From Cafeteria roenbergensis (lineage: Eukaryota > Sar > Bigyra > Bicosoecida > Cafeteriaceae), in contig VLTN01000052.1 of NCBI GenBank assembly GCA_008330645.1, forward strand, positions 1 through 64,000: a DNA stretch of 64,000 nucleotides. Direction: 5' to 3'. Shown here piece after piece: positions 52,238 through 62,137 of this stretch. The number at the start of each line of letters is the position of its first letter. The first letter of the stretch is position 1. A model generated the notes under the pieces. The model was not told where the DNA came from, ran no database searches, and saw only the letters and a list, made by a program, of their open reading frames with translations. The translations under genes and the position numbers were made by a program.

Positions 52238-53097
52238 ATGCAGGCCGGGCAGCCCGACCCGTTCCGTGTTCTGGGCGTGCCTGCGACAGCCACGGACGAC
52301 GAGGTCAAGGCCGCGTACCGGGCGCTCGCCAAGAAGTTCCATCCGGACGTCAACCGCGCCGAGGACGCGGCCACAAAGTTCAAGGAGGCAACGGAGGCCT
52401 ATGCCGTGAGCGCGCAGCTCAGTGCGACAGGCCGCGGCGCCCGCGCTTGCCAGCGATTGAGCTCCACAGCGTGCCAGCGCCCCGCCCCGCTTCCCGCGCG
52501 CGGTCACATGGCAGATGTGTGTGCGCGTTCTCGCGCTGTTGTGGGCGCGCCGCAGGCGATCAAGTCCTTCTCCGCGGCCCAGCGCGAGGCCAGGCAGCGC
52601 ACGGCGCAGTGGGACGCCTCTGCCAGCGGCGTGCGGCAGCACATGCGGGCGCGCATGGAGGAGCAGGCGGCGGCGGTTTCGCGCGACACACGCGGTGAGG
52701 CGGCCGGGCGGCTGCGGCGACGCGGCGGTTGGGCCTGGGGCGGGGTGGCGGAGAGCGGGGGGAGGGGGGTCGTCGTGGCAGCGGCGGCGAGCTCCGGCGT
52801 CACGGGGGGCGCTCGCTCCGATGTGCTGATGCTGCTGCTGCTGCTCCGGTGTGTTGGGCCGTCGCGCTCGCAGTGCGCATGCAGCAGGTGGTCGACGCGC
52901 GGGCTGCGACGCGTCGGCGGTCGCTGATGCTGACCACGCTGGCGCTGGGCGGGCTGGCCGTCTACGTGGTTTACAAGGAGGCCACGAAGCGCGACAGGGA
53001 CTCCTCCAGGCGCGATTTGGCGAGCATGCGGCAGTTCGGTTCCGGGTCCAGCGCCGTGCAGGGGATCAGCAAGGCGGCAGAGTCAGACCGCAGGTAG
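52238..53097 (+). CDS. small membrane-anchored DnaJ-type co-chaperone
   Basis: Three exons, 52238-52405, 52556-52694 and 52874-53097, 176 residues. The J-domain lies at about 7-60 (PDPFRVLGVPATATDDEVKAAY), with the HPD tripeptide at 35-37 that stimulates Hsp70 ATPase. A linker helix (SFSAAQREARQRTAQWD) follows, then one hydrophobic span at about 119-136 (SLMLTTLALGGLAVYVVY) and a short charged tail. There is no Gly/Phe region or zinc domain, so it is a type III J-protein. The single C-terminal span suggests anchoring to an organelle membrane with the J-domain on one side; which membrane is not shown. Exon 3 comes after a CTG-rich stretch. Confidence 0.82.
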
Positions 53098-53523
53098 CAG
53101 CGCCCGCGGCTGTGAGCTTGGTCCGGAATGGGGCCAGTCCCCCCCCCCCCCCCCCCTGCCCCAACACCCCGTTTGCGCGGGCCGCGGGCAGTCCCCTCCA
53201 GCCTTGGGCGGCTGCATTTGCGTGTGCGTGTGTGTATTCTGGCTGGTGCCCGGCGAATTGTGTGGCGGCTGGCGCCCGATTGCGGCGCTCGCCCCGGGCT
53301 CGCAGGCCCGTGCCCCAGCGGCGCATGCTCCGGTCGGTTGCGCCCGCTAGGTTGCCCGAGGCCGCGCTCGTCGGGAAGCCGAGTGCAATCGGTGCGGCGC
53401 GTGCATCCGCAAGCCTGCGGGCGAGGGGCGGCGCGGCTCTGCCGGCACGAGACCGATCGCTGGGGCTCGGGCGCATCCACTCCCCTGCCGCGCCGGCCGC
53501 CCTGCCGCGCCGCTCGCGAGGCC
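53098..53523. other. spacer with an 18-nt poly-C run
   Basis: 426 bp between the J-protein stop and the tepsin-like start, both on the + strand. A C run lies at 53139-53156. Similar sense-strand C runs elsewhere in the window sit in introns, so this one may mark a 5'-UTR intron of the next gene; that is a guess. Confidence 0.5.
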
Positions 53524-56465
53524 ATGTCCCTCGACACGCGGGCCCTGAACCAGCTGACCAGCAACGATGAGAACCAGCCGCCGGTGTACCTGGCAATCGA
53601 GCTGGCCAGTGAGCCCCGGCTCGCTCCGAGCCCGCGCGAAAGCCTGCGCGCATTTCGCGGCTGCCCCCACGCGCGGCGCTGCTCTCGGGCGTGCGGGCCA
53701 ATCCCTCCCCAGGCCGCATCCTAGCAGGGAGACTGCCGGGCCGGTGGTTTCCCGGCGGGGGCACGCCGTTCCGATGGGCCTGTCCGTGGCTGCGCGGGCG
53801 CATGCGCTTGCGCCATTCGCTTGCCGAAGCCGCGGTGCTGCCAGGTTGCAGCCGGCCCCAGCGCGCCGCCGTGCGGCCGCCAGCACCGCGCCGCTGCGGC
53901 AACGGAGCCGAAGTCGCTCATTATCGTTGCATTCGCGGGTGGCGGGCGGCCCGAACGTCGGCCCACGGCGGCTCCGCCGCGGCGCGGCTGCGGCAGCGCA
54001 GATTGCAGCCGGGCTTCCCGCCAACCGAGTCGCGCCCCCGCCTCGACGCCGCCGCCTCGCGACGGCCGTCTCGCGACCGCACCCACCGCAACTGCCCTCG
54101 CGCCCCTGCGTGCCCCCCGTACGCCTGCTGCGCAGAGGCGACGCACGGCGACGTCCGCGTTGCCGAAAAGACGGCCATGTGGCTGCTGAACCGGCTGCGG
54201 CGCCGCGAGCCCGCCGTGCTGTGGAAGACCCTGGTGACCATCAAGCAGATCGCCCCCGCCGCCCGCGTGGAGTTCCGCACGACCATGCAGACGCACAAGG
54301 AGACGGTCAAGGCGCTGGAGATGTTCCGCGGACCCCCGCACGCGCTCAAGGGCGACGAGCCCAACAAGAAGGTGCGCGACGCGGCCAAGGCAGCGCTGTC
54401 GGCCATTTTCGGAAACGCCTCCACCACCGCGCCTGGCAGGGGCGCGGCGTCCATGGGGGGCGTAGGCTCGTCCCTCGGAGGCGTGGGCGGCGGCGGCGGC
54501 GGCGCAGGCCGCACCAGCGGAGGAGCATGGGGCTCCCGCCCCGCGGCCGCGTCAGCGTCGCCTGCCGCCGCCGCCTACGGTGCGTCCGCGCCGCGCACCT
54601 CGGCCGGAACCACGTCCACCACCGGCGTCAGCGGGATGGGCGGCGTTGGCGGCGGGCCGGGGTTCAAGGCGCCCCCCAACCCTGCCTCCGCCGTGCTCAG
54701 CGGCATCCGCCGCAGCATGGCCGCGCCCACCCCCTCCAGGCCGTCCCCGGGAGGGCCAGGCTCCCCCATGGCCGGCGGGGCCGCCTACGGGGCCCCCTCC
54801 CCAAAGTACGGCGCCGGAGGGGCCCCCTCCCCCGTGGGTGGCGCCAGCCCCGCCCACCGACCAGGCAGGCCTGGGGGCGTCTGGGGGAATGCCGCCGCCT
54901 CCAGCTCCACCACTGCCTCTGGGGCAGGCGCGCGCCCCGGCCCGCGCTTCGGCTCTGCCACCGGCCCGCGCTTCGGCTCTGCCGGGGGGGCCCAGGAAGG
55001 GGGCGCGTACGAGAGAGGCCTCGTGGAGGACCTCACTGCCCCGGGGGGCGTGCGGGCGAAGATTGACGCCTCCAAGCTCGAATCCTTCCTGACCGCGATG
55101 CGGGCTCTGCAGCCCGCCACCATGGCGGCTCTGCTTGACGAGCGACTCCAGAGCGACAACCCCCAAATCTCAGCCAAGACTATGGCCGTAATTGAGGCGA
55201 TTGGGTCGTCCTCCGACTCCGCGCTGGCCGCCCACCGCGGCTACATGCACGACAACTGCGACTCCCTGCTCGACCTGTACGAGGAGGCTGACAGGCCCGC
55301 CACCCGCCGCGCCGCCGCCAAGGCGCTCCTGGCCCTCGGGGTCGACGGCGTCGTTGACCCGGCAGAGCTCAAGCGCCCAGCCGCCGCGCCCGTTCCCTCC
55401 TTCGCGAAGCTCCCAGAGGCCAGCCCGGCGCCGGCACCAGCTGCCGCACCCGCTGCCGCCCCTGCCCCGGCCGCTGCCCCGGTCGCTGCCCCGGTCGCTG
55501 CTCCGGCTCCCGAGCCCGATCTCGATTTCTTCGGGGAGAGCGCTGCAGCTGAGGCCGCCCCCGCCCCCGCCCCCGCCCACCAGCAAGACGACGTCGGCGT
55601 GCTCTTCGACGGCGCGGCGGCCAAGCCCGCCCCCGCCCCCGCCCAGAACGGGTTTGCGTTCGCGGCGTCGGCACCCGCCCCGGCTCCTGCGGCGCCAACT
55701 TCGGGCGGTTTCGCCTTTGCCTCCCCGGCGCCCGCCCCGCAAGCAGCAGCGCCCGCGCCGGTGGCTGCCCCGACCCCGGCCCCGGCGCCGGCCGACGACG
55801 CCGAGGACATTTTCGGCGGAATGCAGTTTGGCGGCTCTGCCAACCCTTCCTCCGGCGCTGCGCCGGTGCAGCAGGGTCCGCAGCCCGCCGCACCGCCCGC
55901 CACAGGCCAGTCTGCCGCGGCCCGGCTGGGGGACCTGTCGGCGCTCTATTCCAAGCCGGCGGGGGGTATCACCACGACCCGAGCCGGGCCTGGCCCGATG
56001 GGCGGCTCTGCCGGCGGCGCTGCTGGTGGCGGTATGGGAATGGGCATGGGCACCGGCATGGGTATGGGCACAGGTATGGGCACAGGTATGGGTATGGGTA
56101 TGGGTATGGGCGGGCCGGCTGCGGGTGGGGCGCCGATGATGGTCGGTGGGGCGCAACGGCCCGGCGGCATGACGATGGCAGGCGGCATGCATGGCGTCGG
56201 TCACCACCCTGTCATGGGCGGGCCTCAGATGGGTCACCACCCTGTCATGGGCGGCCCCCCCCGCGGCATCGACAGCATCACCGGTGCCGCGCCTGGTATG
56301 GGCATGGCAGGCACGGGTGCAGGTGCCGGCCGCGGCGTGATGGGCGGCAGTGCCCCCCGCAAGCCCGCTCCCCACCCGGCCAAGCTCAAGGCGGAGCGGG
56401 AGGCGGCGGAGGCCAAGAAGCGAGCGGCAGATCCGTTCGCCTTTGCAAGCGACGCCTTCGCGTGA
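53524..56465 (+). CDS. tepsin/MTV1-like AP-4 accessory protein
   Basis: Two exons, 53524-53608 and 54136-56465 (phase 1), 804 residues. Exon 1 encodes ALNQLTSNDENQPPVYLAIE, and exon 2 continues the ENTH-like fold: WLLNRLRRREPAVLWKTL, FRGPPHALKGDEPNKKVRDA, ending ALSAIFG near 115. The F.GPP..LKG....KVR pattern is characteristic of tepsin and plant MTV1. A second helical domain at about 333-431 (KLESFLTAMRALQPATMAAL) corresponds to the VHS-like domain of tepsin. The tail is Ala/Pro-rich with acidic-aromatic motifs: DLDFFGES, VLFDGAAA and EDIFGGMQFGG near 585-592. The last resembles the LFxG[M/L]x[L/V] motif by which tepsin binds AP-4. A Gly-Met repeat lies at about 56035-56115. Such proteins act on AP-4 coated vesicles at the trans-Golgi. 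Confidence 0.8.
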
Positions 56466-56979
56466 GCCGCTGAGTGGCGCCAACCCCCTCCCCCACACCG
56501 ACCCGACCCGACCCGGTGCTGCGAGAGTGTGTCGCGCCGCGCCGCGAGAGTGAGCCCTATGAACACGTGGTCAGCGGGCGGACCGCCACCAGCGCCCGCT
56601 GAGACAGGCGCAAAGCACAGGCAGGCTGGGCACACGAACCGAACCCCGTGCTCAGGAGCAGACCCCAGCTGCGTCGCGGCGCCGCTGCTGCCTCCCGAGG
56701 CCGCGCCCGCGCGAGGCCGGGCGCCCTCTCGACCACAGAGCCGCTCAACAATGCGCACGCCGACAGCAGCGGCTGCCGCCGCGTGAGTGGCGGGCGTGTG
56801 TGGCGGGGGCAGGGTCGGGGCGTGTGTGCCAGGGGCGTGTGTGGCGGGGGCAGGGTCGGGAGATGACCACAGCAGTGACACGCATGCCGGGATGCTTCAA
56901 GCCAGCCAGGCACAAACAAGCGACCGCAACACAGGCGCGCCGGCCCTGCCTACAGACGAAGCCGCCGCGCGCCCCAAGC
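56466..56979. other. convergent spacer with a short GT/GC-rich direct repeat
   Basis: 514 bp between the 3' ends of the tepsin-like and acyl-CoA oxidase genes. A segment built on gcgtgtgtggcgggggcagg is repeated between about 56787 and 56861. No gene recognised. Confidence 0.55.
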
Positions 56980-59793
56980 TCACGCCAGCTCGCCCCGCCC
57001 AACCGGGCCCCCCGGCGCGCTCCGCAGCGCTTGGCCGATCGTCGACTGCCAGTAGCTCACTTCCCCCGCCGATCCGGCAGAGCTGTTGACCGCGTCCAGC
57101 CAGGGGCCGTACAGACCCCCTGACTCGCGCGCGATGGCGGAGGCCAGTGTCCAGTCCGAGTGACCCCACGCCTCGGCCAGGCACACCGCGTCTCTCCGGA
57201 CAGCGCAGCAGGCAGCAGTGACCGCCACTCCGAGAGCGTGCTGGTCCCCTGGCGGCACTCCAGCGGCGCAATGGGCGGTGCGATCGACCAACCACAGCGC
57301 GCCAGCTGCCATTGCACGCCCAGCAGCCGCCGCAGCCAGCACCGCCTGCGCGTCGTCACTCCGCGCAAGCTCTGCCAGCCAGATCCTTCCGGTGCGGAGA
57401 ATGAAACTCCGCATCCACGCGCTGCTTGCCGCCATCATCCCGCTTCCCTGCAGAGCCGCCGCAGAGCTGGCGGCTGCCTTGGAGGCGGCAGACCCTGCCT
57501 CTGCAGGGACGTCAGCTGCAGCGACCGCCAGCGCCTCGACAGTCTGGAAGGCGTGAAACCGCGCCGACTCCTCCAACGCCAGCTGGCACGCGCGCAGGAC
57601 GTGAAGAGAGGCCTCAAGAGACATCACCGGCCAATCACCCCGCCCCCCCCCAGGCGACTCTGAGTCCGCAGACACTGCGGCCGCAGCCGCGGCCGCTGAG
57701 AGCACCTGCCGGAACAGAGCTGCCTGCCGCGCGCCGGCCGCAGAGCCGGGGCTGTCGGAGGGGTGCTCTTGGTCGATCGCTTGCGCTGGTTCTTCGGCGA
57801 GGAACCTCACTTCCTCTGGAAGGTCCTCGGCGGCAGAGCCGGTCATGCAGAGCTGCGCGCCCTGGAGCAGGAGCCTGCTTCCCTGCAGGGCCATCAGGTG
57901 GTTGTCACCCTCCCAGGTGGGCATCACCGCAAAGTCGTCGCTGAGTCCGGGCAGGCCGCTGAGAGACGAGTAGCCGAAACCGCCGCATGCCTGCCTGCAC
58001 GCCTCGATGCCTGCCTTCGCAAGCCACGTTGCCTCGGCCTTGGCGGCAGCTGACACGCAGTGGGCGCGTTTGAGGACGTCGACGCGACCGTGACGGGTGG
58101 CGGCGGCGGCCTGGCCGCAGAGCCGCTGAACGCTCTCTGCCGCCGGGAGGAGGCAGAGGCTGAGGCCCAGCTGGGGCACCAGGCGTGCCAAGTGCAGGGG
58201 GTAGTCCAGCACTGCGGTTTCGCCTGCCCCTGGGGGCGGGGTGCCGAGGGCGGCGAGGGGAGCGGACCCGCGGGGGACCTGTGCGGGGGCCCATCGGGCC
58301 CCCGCAGTCGTCGCTGCCAACGTCGCGGCAACGCCAATCAGGCGGCGGTCAGCCCCATCCAGCTCGGCTGCAGCCAATGCCTGGCCAGAGGCCTCCGCGG
58401 GGGTTGGCGATGCGACAGGGGAAGGTTCCGGGAATTGTCTCCGTCGAGCCGCGTGGCGCGTCGCCACGGTGACGGCAATTGAAAGACACGCCCGCGACGC
58501 CGCCACCATGAGGGCTCTGCCGTCGACCAGGGCGCCGTACGCAAGCTGGGCGAGGGGGGATGGCGTCACTGTGCCGTCCGGCGCCACGGAAGTGAAGCGA
58601 CTGAGCAATGATGTGCGCGGGACACGCACGTGACTGAAGGCCATGAGCCCGTTGTCGAGCCCGTTTCGGCCCATCTTTGGCCCGAGGTCACGGGCCGAGA
58701 CCCCAGGCAGCAGGCGGCCTGTGGTCGTGTCACGCAGCTGCACCAGCAGCACAACGATGCCCCACCGGCGCAGCTGGCCGGATCCGTGGGAGGCGGCCGC
58801 GGCGGATCGTCGCTCAGAAGGGCCGCGGGCCGCGGGTGCCACGAGCTGTGCGAACACGGCGGCGTGAGTGGCCAGCTGGGCCCCGGTGCCGATCCTGTGA
58901 CGGAAGGTGGGGGGGGGGGGGGGGGGGGGGGTGACAGAGAGAAGGCGGAGCGGAGCGTCGGAAGGGCGAGGGCAGAGCCGAGGCATGCCAGGCGGATGAG
59001 CGAGCGGGGCGATGGTGGAGGTGGCAGTTTGAGCAGTGCAGGTCGCAGCGGCGGCGCGAATCGAAGCCACGAAGCGAGCGTCGCAGCGCGACTGCCCGGC
59101 CACCCGAGGGCGATGCCGCGATGGCCTGGATGTCTTGCCTGGGCCCGACGGCTTGCACCCACCGAGGCCGGCCCCGTCCTGGTCTCACCAGCACTTCTGT
59201 GCAGTTGCCGTTGGAGTGTGCACCTCGAAGCATGAGGGCTTGCCTGCGCTCGCCGGGATGAACGTGGCGGTGGTTTCAAGGCCGCGCACGAACGACCCAT
59301 GGCCCAGCTCCGTGCAGGCAAAGCAGCCCAGCATCCTGAACGCCTCGGCGGCCGGCAGCCACCTCGCCTGCTGCTCGTCGCTTGCCAGGGCGCGAAGCGT
59401 CGGCAAAAACAGATCGAGGTGGTTTGAGACGCGCCCGTGGGCGCTGGGCCACGCCAGCGCAAAGGCGAACTCGCGAGCGCGCCGCACTTCCGCGGATTCG
59501 TCCTCTCGCCACAGCTCCACGAACCGGCGGACGGCAATGGCCGAGCGCTCTCGCTCCTCTGCGCGGGACATGCCGTGCCGGTTCACCGACACGCCCAGAG
59601 CCGGGTCCCGCGACATCTGCAGGTTCAGCGCCCTGGTCAGTGCGAGCTTGTCGGCCCCGCCGGCCAGCATCGCCGCGAGGACGGAGGGGTCAAAAGACGC
59701 GCCCTCGCGCTCGAGCTCGAGCGGATCCGCAGTCGACGAGCGGCCCTTCCCGGCCAGGTGTCGCGCCGTGGCGGACACACGGCGGGCTGCCAT
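56980..59793 (-). CDS. ACOX: peroxisomal acyl-CoA oxidase with N-terminal PTS2
   Basis: Two exons, 59189-59793 and 56980-58894 (phase 2), 839 residues from ATG 59793. Family landmarks: FACTELGHGSFVRGLETTATF before the intron; WIGTGAQLATHAAVFAQL after it; ARDLGPKMGRNGLDNGLMAF; and CGGFGYSSLSGLPGLSDDF followed by TWEGDN near residue 530, which holds the catalytic glutamate of the FEGEN motif. The enzyme oxidises acyl-CoA to trans-2-enoyl-CoA with FAD and passes electrons to O2, making H2O2, the first step of peroxisomal beta-oxidation. Residues 5-13, RVSATARHL, fit the PTS2 consensus R[LVI]x5H[LA], and the C-terminus (GRGELA) is not a PTS1. It is longer than the usual 660-700 residues because of Ala/Ser-rich insertions. 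A 23-nt sense-strand poly-C tract lies just before the acceptor. Confidence 0.9.
58909..58931 (-). repeat. poly-C tract (sense) before the acyl-CoA oxidase acceptor
   Basis: Twenty-three G on the + strand, read as C in the transcript, ending 14 nt upstream of the exon 2 boundary at 58894. It occupies the polypyrimidine-tract position. Confidence 0.85.
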
Positions 59794-60293
59794 TCCAGGC
59801 GCTCAATCGCGCTGACGCGCTGGGCCAGCGAGACCTGAGTGCGTCGCCGCGGCTCGCGTTCGCGACAGCACCGGACTCTCAAGCAACAGGCTCTGCAGCA
59901 GGCAAGTCGCTGCGCGGTGCAGCGGACGGGCGCCGCAGCAGGGCCGCCCTTTTGCCAAACTCGGGGCGAGGCCGAATCCGTGCAGTCCGTTGGGCGGGCG
60001 AGGCCTTGGGGGTGGGGCCAAGGACCCGGTAGCAACTGTCTACCTGTCGCAATTCGATCGAGCGCAGTTAATCGACGAGCCACAACTACAAGCAAAGAAA
60101 ACTGCGCTTTGATTGCAAATCTGCCGAGGGAATCGTCTGGCAGCAGCCGCATCTCGCCGTCTTGCACCACGCAGCGAAAACTCTCCATCCGCGCCGCAGC
60201 CCGAGAGGCGCTTGCGGGCCACGGCGCGCGCACATGCGGCGCGCGTTCGCCACGAAGATGCCGTGCATTGGTCAGCAACGCGTCACCCACCCA
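59794..60293. other. intergenic region upstream of acyl-CoA oxidase
   Basis: 500 bp. A stretch around 60040-60130 is clearly AT-richer than its surroundings. No gene recognised; the promoter of the oxidase gene should lie here. Confidence 0.5.
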
Positions 60294-61976
60294 TCACTCC
60301 ACGCCCTTCTCGCGCTGCAGCGCTCGCAGCGCCCTGACCACCTTGGCAGGGTTGATGCTGTTGAACTCGTCAGGAAACAGCGTTCCGACGTCGGCGGTCA
60401 GGCTGCGAAGGTGGTCCGTCTTTCGGACGAGAGACGCCACGGCTCTGCCAGTCCTGTCCACTTCGGCCGGCTCGCGATCGGCGTACTTGGCCGAGAGCGC
60501 CCGAACCAGCCCCGCGATGGCACTCTCTCGCTCTGCCTGAAGTCGTCGGCGCAGAGCCACACAGGCTCCTGCCACCGTCGCGCCGTCGACGTCGGCCGCC
60601 TCCGCAGGGAGCACTTCCCTGGCATGCGCTAGGAAGAACTGAATGTCCGACAGCGTGGGCTGGGCGGCCACCACGCTCTCGGCAGCGCGCTCCAGCTGCG
60701 GGGCGGGTCACGGGAGCATCAACACGAAGCTGGCGATCGACGACGGCGCCCCCTTGTGCCCCGCGTTGGCCAGCCGCAGGGCCGCGGTTTCGCGCACGCA
60801 CCCTGCACGCGCTGCCGCGGTCAAGATCGCATCAGCGCGATGCACTGCGCAAAGCGCGCCGTCGCTCACCACTTCTCTGTCGGCTCTGCCGAAGTATGCG
60901 GCCTTGATGACGAGCTCTGCCTCCGCCCCGAGCTGCCTGCGCTTGGTGTCCTTGCTGAGAGCGATGTACCTGTCCCGCGCGGCGGCGGCGTTGGCCCGCT
61001 CCAGGGGATCGGCGAAGATTCGCTCGGCGTTTCGAATGACCGTTCGAAGCTCTGCTGACACCGGAAACTCGGCCATGACCTTCTCGGCCAAGGCGTCGAT
61101 GGCGGCCGCGCCCCCCTCCGTGTCTGCGTCCGCCACGAACACCCGGCGGCGGAGCGCTTCCCGCAGCTGCTGCTGCAGCTCCAGCCGCTCGTCCTCCCGC
61201 CCCAGCAGCCCCAGCAGAGCCGCTGGACCGCCATCCTGCAGCGCCGCTTGGAAGTCGCCCCGGAGGGAGGTGCCCGCCAGATCCAGCACCAGCAGCCGCG
61301 GCAGGCGCGAAACCGCGTTGGGCACACGCCTGAGGCGGGTCCGGCGGAGGTCGAGCACGCGCAGAGAGCGCAGGCCGCTCAGCGCGTCGGGGAGCTCCAG
61401 CAGGGGGTTGCCCGCGAGCCAGAGCTCCTCCAGGCTGCGGGCAGAAGCGGGGGGGGGGGGGGGGGGGGGGTGGCAATGGCACCGGGCGGCGGAGAGCAAG
61501 CGGGTCGAAAGGGGAAGCGCTCCCTCGGGGGTTGGCAGTCTGATGGCCAGCCAGCCGATGCCGTCGCTGTCGCAGCGACAGCACGAGCAGCGGCGGCAGC
61601 ACCAGCTGCGTGCCGTCCATCTCCGCTTTCGCCACACCCCGCAGCACGCTGCTCCGCTGGGCCCCCCGCAGCCGCAGGCGCTGCCCTCGGCGCCAGCTCG
61701 GTGAGTGGCCTGAGAATGGGTCGAGCCGACAGTCGGCCCCGCAGCACCGCGGCGGCAAGGCAAAGCTCACGATGTGAGATCCCCGATGCGGTCAGGCAGG
61801 TGCCGAAGCTCGTTGCCGCTGAGGTCAAGGCGTCGCAAGTTTGGGATGCCAAACACCTGAGGCGGCACGCTGGCCAGCCCCGTGTGGCTCAGGTTGCAGT
61901 GCCCCGTGGCAGCGGCCTCCAGCAGCACCGAACGCAGCTGCGAGGACAGCGCGACGCCCGACGGGCTCGCAGCCAT
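60294..61976 (-). CDS. leucine-rich-repeat protein with helical C-terminus
   Basis: Exons 61771-61976, 60726-61434 and 60294-60695, 438 residues from ATG 61976. LRRs at about 30-150 run across the first intron: LRRLDLSGNELRHLPDRIGD then SLEELWLAGNPLLELPDAL, LRVLDLRRTRLRRVP and LLVLDLAGTSLRG. The remaining 280 residues are helical and charged, with no family I recognise (ELVIKAAYFGRADREV; SLVRKTDHLRSLTADVG). Between 60726 and 60695 the frame meets an in-frame TGA at 60708-60710. Removing the 30 nt from 60696 to 60725 (GTGTTG...CCGCAG) keeps the frame and has proper ends, so I model an ultra-short intron; a nonsense change or sequence error is the alternative. The first intron has a poly-C tract before its acceptor. 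Divergent from the FGE-like gene. Confidence 0.68.
61449..61470 (-). repeat. poly-C tract (sense) before the LRR-gene acceptor
   Basis: Twenty-two G on the + strand, read as C in the transcript, 14 nt upstream of the exon 2 boundary at 61434. Same position and orientation as in the acyl-CoA oxidase intron. Confidence 0.85.
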
Positions 61977-62137
61977 CGCGCGCAGTGAGGGCAAGTGGCG
62001 ATTGCACTCCAACGGGCATATATATTTGAGCTTGCTCCAATATTCGCGCCCCGCTCGCCCGTCGATGGGCGACATGCGCTGGCCAGCTGGCAGGCAATCG
62101 CGGCACAGGCCGCGCTCGACCGACGCGGGCGGATCCC
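61977..62137. promoter_or_regulatory. shared divergent promoter with TATA-like element
   Basis: 161 bp separate the LRR start (minus) from the FGE-like start (+). TATATATTT at 62019-62027 and a CCAATATT at about 62037-62044 stand out sharply in a GC-rich background. The element could serve either gene: it is about 110 bp upstream of the FGE-like ATG and about 45 bp from the LRR ATG. Confidence 0.45.
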
